From positions 1 through 25,226 of the IMG/VR virus record IMGVR_UViG_3300025598_000162: a stretch of 25,226 bases of DNA, one strand, 5' to 3'. A program made the translations under genes and the position numbers. The stretch comes from a virus. Every line of letters starts with the position of its first letter. The stretch's first letter is position 1. Below, one piece after another: positions 21,870-25,226 of this stretch. The notes below the pieces were generated by a model, which was not told the DNA's origin, did no database searches, and was given only the letters and a program-made list of their open reading frames with translations.

Positions 21870-22496
21870 ATGAAGTTAGTAGACCGTACAGGGCAGAGGT
21901 TTGGAAGATTAGTAGTATTAGAACAGGCTGGTAGAACAGTAAGTAAAAAAGTATTATGGAAGTGTAAATGTGATTGTGGTAATGAAACACAAACAGATTC
22001 AGGCAGTTTAGTAACAGGCAATACGGAATCGTGTGGTTGTATTTTAAAAGAAGCAATTACAAAACACGGTGGATGGAAAAAAAGTTCTTATAATACATGG
22101 CGAGCAATGATAAGAAGATGCAATAACCCTAAAGATAAAGATTACCCAAAATATGGTGGTAAAGGCGTATCGGTGTGTCCTGAATGGTTGGATTATGCGA
22201 CTTTTGCAAAAGATATGGGTGAGCCTCAAGGTGATGAAACATTGGACAGAATTGATGTTTATGGCAATTATGAACCAAGTAATTGTAGATGGGCTGGTCT
22301 AACACAACAAGCAAGAAATGTAAGAGTTCGTGCAAATAGTGAAACAGGCGTTACTGGTGTTGTGCTTTATAAAAATAGATATTACGCAAAAATTACTGTA
22401 AAAAAGAAAAATTATTACTCCAAGGTGTTTAATACTATAGAAGAAGCTGCTGAAGCACGTAAAGAATTAGAACGCATACATTGGAGTATAAGATAA
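21870..22496 (+). CDS. HNH-type homing endonuclease-like protein with AP2-like domain
   Basis: A 208-residue protein. Residues about 7-57 start RTGQRFGRLVVLEQAG and hold a Cys cluster (C32, C34, C36, C55, C57). Residues about 66-142 form an HNH-like region: YNTWRAMIRRCNNP, YPKYGGKGVSVCPEW, then the signature LDRIDVYGNYEPSNCRWA. The C-terminal part, about 155-205 (TGVVLYKNRYYAKITVKKK, then FNTIEEAAEARKELERIHW), is an AP2-like DNA-binding domain. This three-part plan is typical of free-standing phage homing or homing-like endonucleases, whose role is to cut DNA and spread the gene. It interrupts an otherwise structural order and has its own promoter (21818-21846). Its stop overlaps the next ATG (TAATG). 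Whether it is active is unknown; the HNH metal ligands cannot be confirmed by eye. Confidence 0.87.
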   Translation: MKLVDRTGQRFGRLVVLEQAGRTVSKKVLWKCKCDCGNETQTDSGSLVTGNTESCGCILKEAITKHGGWKKSSYNTWRAMIRRCNNPKDKDYPKYGGKGVSVCPEWLDYATFAKDMGEPQGDETLDRIDVYGNYEPSNCRWAGLTQQARNVRVRANSETGVTGVVLYKNRYYAKITVKKKNYYSKVFNTIEEAAEARKELERIHWSIR

Positions 22497-22798
22497 TGAC
22501 TAATCCTACCTATCTTAACTATAACGGTACGCCAATTAATCCAACACCGCCAAATTTACCTGTTGCGCCTAAAGAATATAGCGCAATGCATGATAATCAA
22601 GTTTTAAGCCAGTTACGTTTATATTTTAATCAATTAAATAATTACACTCAGGCTACGGCAACGCCAGATTATGGAATAAAATCTAATCGACCATCTTCCA
22701 ATTTACAAATTGGACAGTTTTATTTTGATACTACATTAGGTTATCCAGTTTATTGGAACGGAACTGCATGGGTAAATTATGCTGGCGTAGTTGTTTAA
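22496..22798 (+). CDS. Small tail fibre / tip protein
   Basis: A 100-residue protein starting MTNPTYLNYNGTPINPTPPN. The central helix (YSAMHDNQVLSQLRLYFNQL) and the C-terminal motif NRPSSNLQIGQFYFDTTLG with VYWNGTAWVNYAG match a small conserved phage protein in tail regions; the last motif is widespread in fibre proteins. The start is at the TAATG overlap with the HNH gene, with GGAG nine bases upstream; the longer frame from a TTG at 22481 is less likely. Before insertion of the HNH gene it probably followed the nozzle gene directly. Confidence 0.8.
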   Translation: MTNPTYLNYNGTPINPTPPNLPVAPKEYSAMHDNQVLSQLRLYFNQLNNYTQATATPDYGIKSNRPSSNLQIGQFYFDTTLGYPVYWNGTAWVNYAGVVV

Positions 22799-22801
22799 TT
22801 A

Positions 22802-22810
22802 TGATAAAAT
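22802..22810 (+). promoter_or_regulatory. Possible extended -10 promoter before gene 22838
   Basis: TGATAAAAT in the short gap is an extended -10 (TGn plus TAAAAT, five of six). No convincing -35 is present. It resembles TGATATAAT of the HNH promoter. It lies 28 bases before the ATG. In AT-rich DNA this can occur by chance. Confidence 0.35.
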
Positions 22811-22837
22811 GATTCCAAATAACTCAATAGGTCGTGT

Positions 22838-24430
22838 ATGAGTCTACCGTTAATTGCCAAACACTTAGAGAAGCATGGTCGTGGAGACGATACCCACTTA
22901 GTCCATATGACTACTGGGGAGCTTCAAGCCCTACAAAAATTGGCACAACAGCACGGTGGATCATTAACCATCAATCCAAAAACAGGTCTTCCCGAAGCTG
23001 GTTTCTTAAGTTCTATTCTTCCTGTGGTGGCTGGTGCTGCAATGGTTGCTTTAGCTCCTGAAACTGGTGGATTATCTATGTTAGCTGATCCTATGGTCGC
23101 AGCTGGAGTTGTTGGAGCAACTGATTACGCTATGACAGGTAGTTTAAAAGATGGACTTATGGCTGGTCTTGGAGCTTGGGGCGGTGCTAATTTAGTTGGT
23201 GGGTTAGGTTCAGCTGGATTACAAGCAGCAGCTCAACAAGGTGGCGATGAAGCAGCAACAGAATTTGCTAAAACACAAGCAACTGTAAATGCTGGATTAA
23301 ATTCAAGCATTCCATCAGATATGGCAGCACAATCATCAGGAAGCATTAATTCAGCAGTTAATCAAGTTAATAATATGCAAAACTTAACTGATGCTCAAAG
23401 AACAGCATTGGGTCAAGCTTTTCAAAATCCAAATGTTAATCCATCTGATATCGTGCGTAGTGCTGGTGCTATGAATGCTGTTGGTGGTGCTGGTCCTGCA
23501 AGCAGTTTATCTAATATAAGTGCAGGATTACAAAATGTAACAAGTTCTGGATCCAATGCTTTGAATTTTGCGAAAGCTAATCCAGGCTCAGTGGCGTTAT
23601 TAGGTGGAACAGCTTTAAGTGCTGCTGGTGCATTTAATCAACCAACAATTCAACCTGTGCAAACTAGTCAAACGAATCCATTTAACATTAAACCTATATC
23701 GTCTAATTTCCAAGGGCAATATCCTGCTGCACCACAACCATATTATCAATCTCAATATCCTAATTATGTTCAACAACCGTATAACATGGCAACAGCCAAG
23801 AGTGGCGGTATTATGGGATATTCTGGAGCAGATGGTAGCGATGTTCAACAAGGTTTAGCAATGATATCTAAACGCCCTGTATTACAAGCAACGCCAGATC
23901 ATGATAGTACTTATGTGGATATAGATCCTGATACGAAGAATCTTGATGCGTATAATACGGCCATTAAAAATTTAGATAAAATTAATAAACTTGCTCATTT
24001 AGCACCAAGCAAATCAGGTCTTGGATCTGTTTCTCCTCTTGGTTCTAATATTCAAACATTATCACAAGATCAATTAGCAGCTGAAGCAGCAGCAAAAGAT
24101 ATTCAAAAGAATAGTCCAGTAGTTAATACTGCCAAAGAAGGCGGATTACAAAGTCATTTAGGAGATTACTCTGATGGTGGCAGATTGCTCAAGGGTCCTG
24201 GTGATGGCGTAAGTGATGGTATTCCTGCGGTCATTGGTGGTAAACAACCAGCAAGACTAGCTGATGGTGAATTTGTAATTCCAGCAAGAATTGTTTCTGA
24301 ATTAGGAAACGGAAGCACAGATGCTGGAGCTAAAAGATTGTATGCCATGATGGATAGAATTAAAGCGGCAAGAAGGAAATCAAAGGATATTGCAGCAGAT
24401 ACAAAGGCATATAAACATTTACCAGCATGA
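22838..24430 (+). CDS. Putative internal virion (ejection) protein
   Basis: A 530-residue protein. The start MSLPLIAKHLEKHGRGDDTH followed by LVHMTTGELQALQKLAQQHG and SLTINPKTGLPEAGF is a conserved N-terminal domain in large proteins of uncultured short-tailed phages. Residues about 58-135 are Ala/Gly-rich and hydrophobic (ILPVVAGAAMVALAPETGG, then GLMAGLGAWGGANLVGGLGS), possibly membrane-active. The middle is Ala/Gln/Asn-rich. The C-terminal LLKGPGDGVSDGIPAVIGG and RLADGEFVIPARIVSELGNG are a second widespread phage motif, followed by DAGAKRLYAMMDRIKAARRK. The likely role is in DNA ejection, but direct evidence is lacking. The stop overlaps the acetyltransferase ATG (ATGA). The ribosome site is weak. 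Confidence 0.72.
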   Translation: MSLPLIAKHLEKHGRGDDTHLVHMTTGELQALQKLAQQHGGSLTINPKTGLPEAGFLSSILPVVAGAAMVALAPETGGLSMLADPMVAAGVVGATDYAMTGSLKDGLMAGLGAWGGANLVGGLGSAGLQAAAQQGGDEAATEFAKTQATVNAGLNSSIPSDMAAQSSGSINSAVNQVNNMQNLTDAQRTALGQAFQNPNVNPSDIVRSAGAMNAVGGAGPASSLSNISAGLQNVTSSGSNALNFAKANPGSVALLGGTALSAAGAFNQPTIQPVQTSQTNPFNIKPISSNFQGQYPAAPQPYYQSQYPNYVQQPYNMATAKSGGIMGYSGADGSDVQQGLAMISKRPVLQATPDHDSTYVDIDPDTKNLDAYNTAIKNLDKINKLAHLAPSKSGLGSVSPLGSNIQTLSQDQLAAEAAAKDIQKNSPVVNTAKEGGLQSHLGDYSDGGRLLKGPGDGVSDGIPAVIGGKQPARLADGEFVIPARIVSELGNGSTDAGAKRLYAMMDRIKAARRKSKDIAADTKAYKHLPA

Positions 24431-24879
24431 TAGTTTATGCCGACTGCGATCCTATAAAATTAGTAGAAGAGCTTGAACAGCTTCTTCCAGAACATTATGA
24501 TGAGTTGTGTGTAACAAAAGACTTTGATTGGGATCCTGATTATGATGCCTATCGAAAATTTGCAGAATTAGGCATGTTGCGTTGTATTTCTTGTAGGAAT
24601 GATGGTGAATTAATTGGTTATATTATCTTTATGATTAGTCCGCACTTACACTATAAGTCATGTATTACGGCAATAGAAGATGTGTATTTTGTTAAAAAAG
24701 AGTTTCGCAAAGGTCGTGTTGGGATTAAACTATTTCAATATGCCGAACAAGTTTTAAAGCATTGCAAAGTAGATCGAGTAATTGTTCATACCAAGATTCA
24801 TTTGGATAATTCAAGATTGTTAGAATATTTAGGTTATAAACAGACAGATAAAGTATTTACGAAAATGTTAAAGGATTAA
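24427..24879 (+). CDS. GNAT-family acetyltransferase
   Basis: A 150-residue protein with the GNAT order: an N-terminal helix (LVEELEQLLPEHYDEL), then strands (ISCRNDGELIGYIIFMISPH), then IEDVYFVKKEFRKGRVGIKL with the acetyl-CoA pyrophosphate-binding loop (RKGRVG), then YAEQVLKHCKVDRVIVHT and a C-terminal RLLEYLGYKQTDKVFTK. Length is normal for a single-domain GNAT. The substrate is unknown; it could be a host or virion protein or a small molecule. It is placed between two internal-virion-type genes with an ATGA overlap upstream and a single-base gap downstream. That placement is common in related phage contigs and suggests a virion or late-phase role. Confidence 0.88.
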   Translation: MIVYADCDPIKLVEELEQLLPEHYDELCVTKDFDWDPDYDAYRKFAELGMLRCISCRNDGELIGYIIFMISPHLHYKSCITAIEDVYFVKKEFRKGRVGIKLFQYAEQVLKHCKVDRVIVHTKIHLDNSRLLEYLGYKQTDKVFTKMLKD

Positions 24880-24880
24880 T

Positions 24881-25226
24881 ATGGGTGGCGGATCTTCATC
24901 ACCAGCTCCAGTTCAGCAAAATGTAAATAATACTCAGATTCCTGATTATCTGGCTCCGTACGCTTCAAATATGCTGAATGCTACACAGGCACAGATATTT
25001 CAACCTGATATGACTACATTTAAGCCATATCAACCCTATAGTACTAATCCATCTGATTATTTTGCTAACTTTAGTCCTATGCAACAGCAGGCCCAGTCTA
25101 CTGTTGCCAATTTGCAAACACCAAATCAATATAATCAAGCAATTGGTGTCACTGGTCAAGATATCATGAAGTCTGGCATGGTTGGCAATCAAATGGGACA
25201 AGCTGGAAATCAATACGCTCAACAAG
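24881..25226 (+). CDS. Internal virion-type protein, N-terminal part (cut by window end)
   Basis: An open frame with ATG at 24881, AAGGA five bases upstream, and no stop by the window end, giving at least 115 residues. It begins MGGGSSSPAPVQQNVNNTQI, then PDYLAPYASNMLNATQAQ, and PYSTNPSDYFANFSPMQQQA. Proteins with a Gly-rich start and a (Q-x-x-I-P-D/E-Y-x-x-P-Y) motif precede or follow internal virion proteins in many uncultured phages. Gln, Asn and Ala dominate. It is probably a second ejection-type or tail protein. The rest lies beyond the window. Confidence 0.75.
   Translation, partial: MGGGSSSPAPVQQNVNNTQIPDYLAPYASNMLNATQAQIFQPDMTTFKPYQPYSTNPSDYFANFSPMQQQAQSTVANLQTPNQYNQAIGVTGQDIMKSGMVGNQMGQAGNQYAQQ

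Noticed and set aside
22435-22443. CTATAGAAG near the end of the HNH gene as a promoter
   Set aside because: It is explained by the codons for T-I-E-E-A of the AP2-like domain; no second supporting element.
24965-25225. Antisense frame at the window end
   Set aside because: The + strand carries the better-supported start of a virion protein with a good ribosome site.

Overview
The window is a late structural region of a tailed phage (or prophage). Every convincing gene lies on the + strand, and genes are packed with ATGA, GTGA or TAATG overlaps or gaps of a few bases. Base composition is AT-rich (roughly 35-40% GC by eye). No integrase, repressor, terminase, portal, RNA polymerase or DNA-replication gene is visible. 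There is also no tape-measure, tube or sheath gene. Together with P22/T7-type connector and nozzle proteins, this suggests a short-tailed (podovirus-like) virion. The protein types are those I know from uncultured aquatic phage contigs infecting low-GC proteobacteria. That host assignment is inference; no host marker is present.

Layout. 1-1956: structured leader, putative decoration protein and Mu gpT/HK97-fold major capsid protein, closed by a terminator. 1957-2828: one gene alone between two terminators, with its own hairpin-rich leader. 2847-5423: large virion protein with a long modular insertion. 5425-9552: a string of small, basic, often His- or Lys-rich phage proteins (one of only 58 aa at 7478-7654) around a first head-tail adaptor and a zinc-ribbon protein. 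9549-12178: second adaptor and three tail-tip/fibre proteins. 12194-17842: receptor-binding cluster, made up of a 20-residue repeat protein, two pectate-lyase-fold tailspikes and, between them, a fibre with an S74 self-cleaving chaperone. 17849-19135: lysis cassette (3-TM membrane protein, 3-TM holin, GH108 muramidase). 19141-21816: tail nozzle/stabilisation protein. 21870-22496: an HNH/AP2 homing-type gene with its own near-consensus sigma70 promoter. 22496-25226: small fibre protein, two large internal-virion-type proteins (the second cut by the window edge) and a GNAT acetyltransferase between them.

How it works together. Capsid and decoration genes come first and carry a codon bias (mostly TTC for Phe) not shared by the genes I compared further down. 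The connector, nozzle and spike genes build the short tail. The internal-virion proteins probably go out with the DNA. The lysis cassette releases progeny. The most unusual points are the isolated gene with a possibly switch-like RNA leader, the same beta-strand modules inserted into several unrelated structural proteins, a K-M-A-x-G-G-like motif shared by several small proteins, and a homing gene with its own promoter. No stretch longer than about 180 bases lacks a gene.
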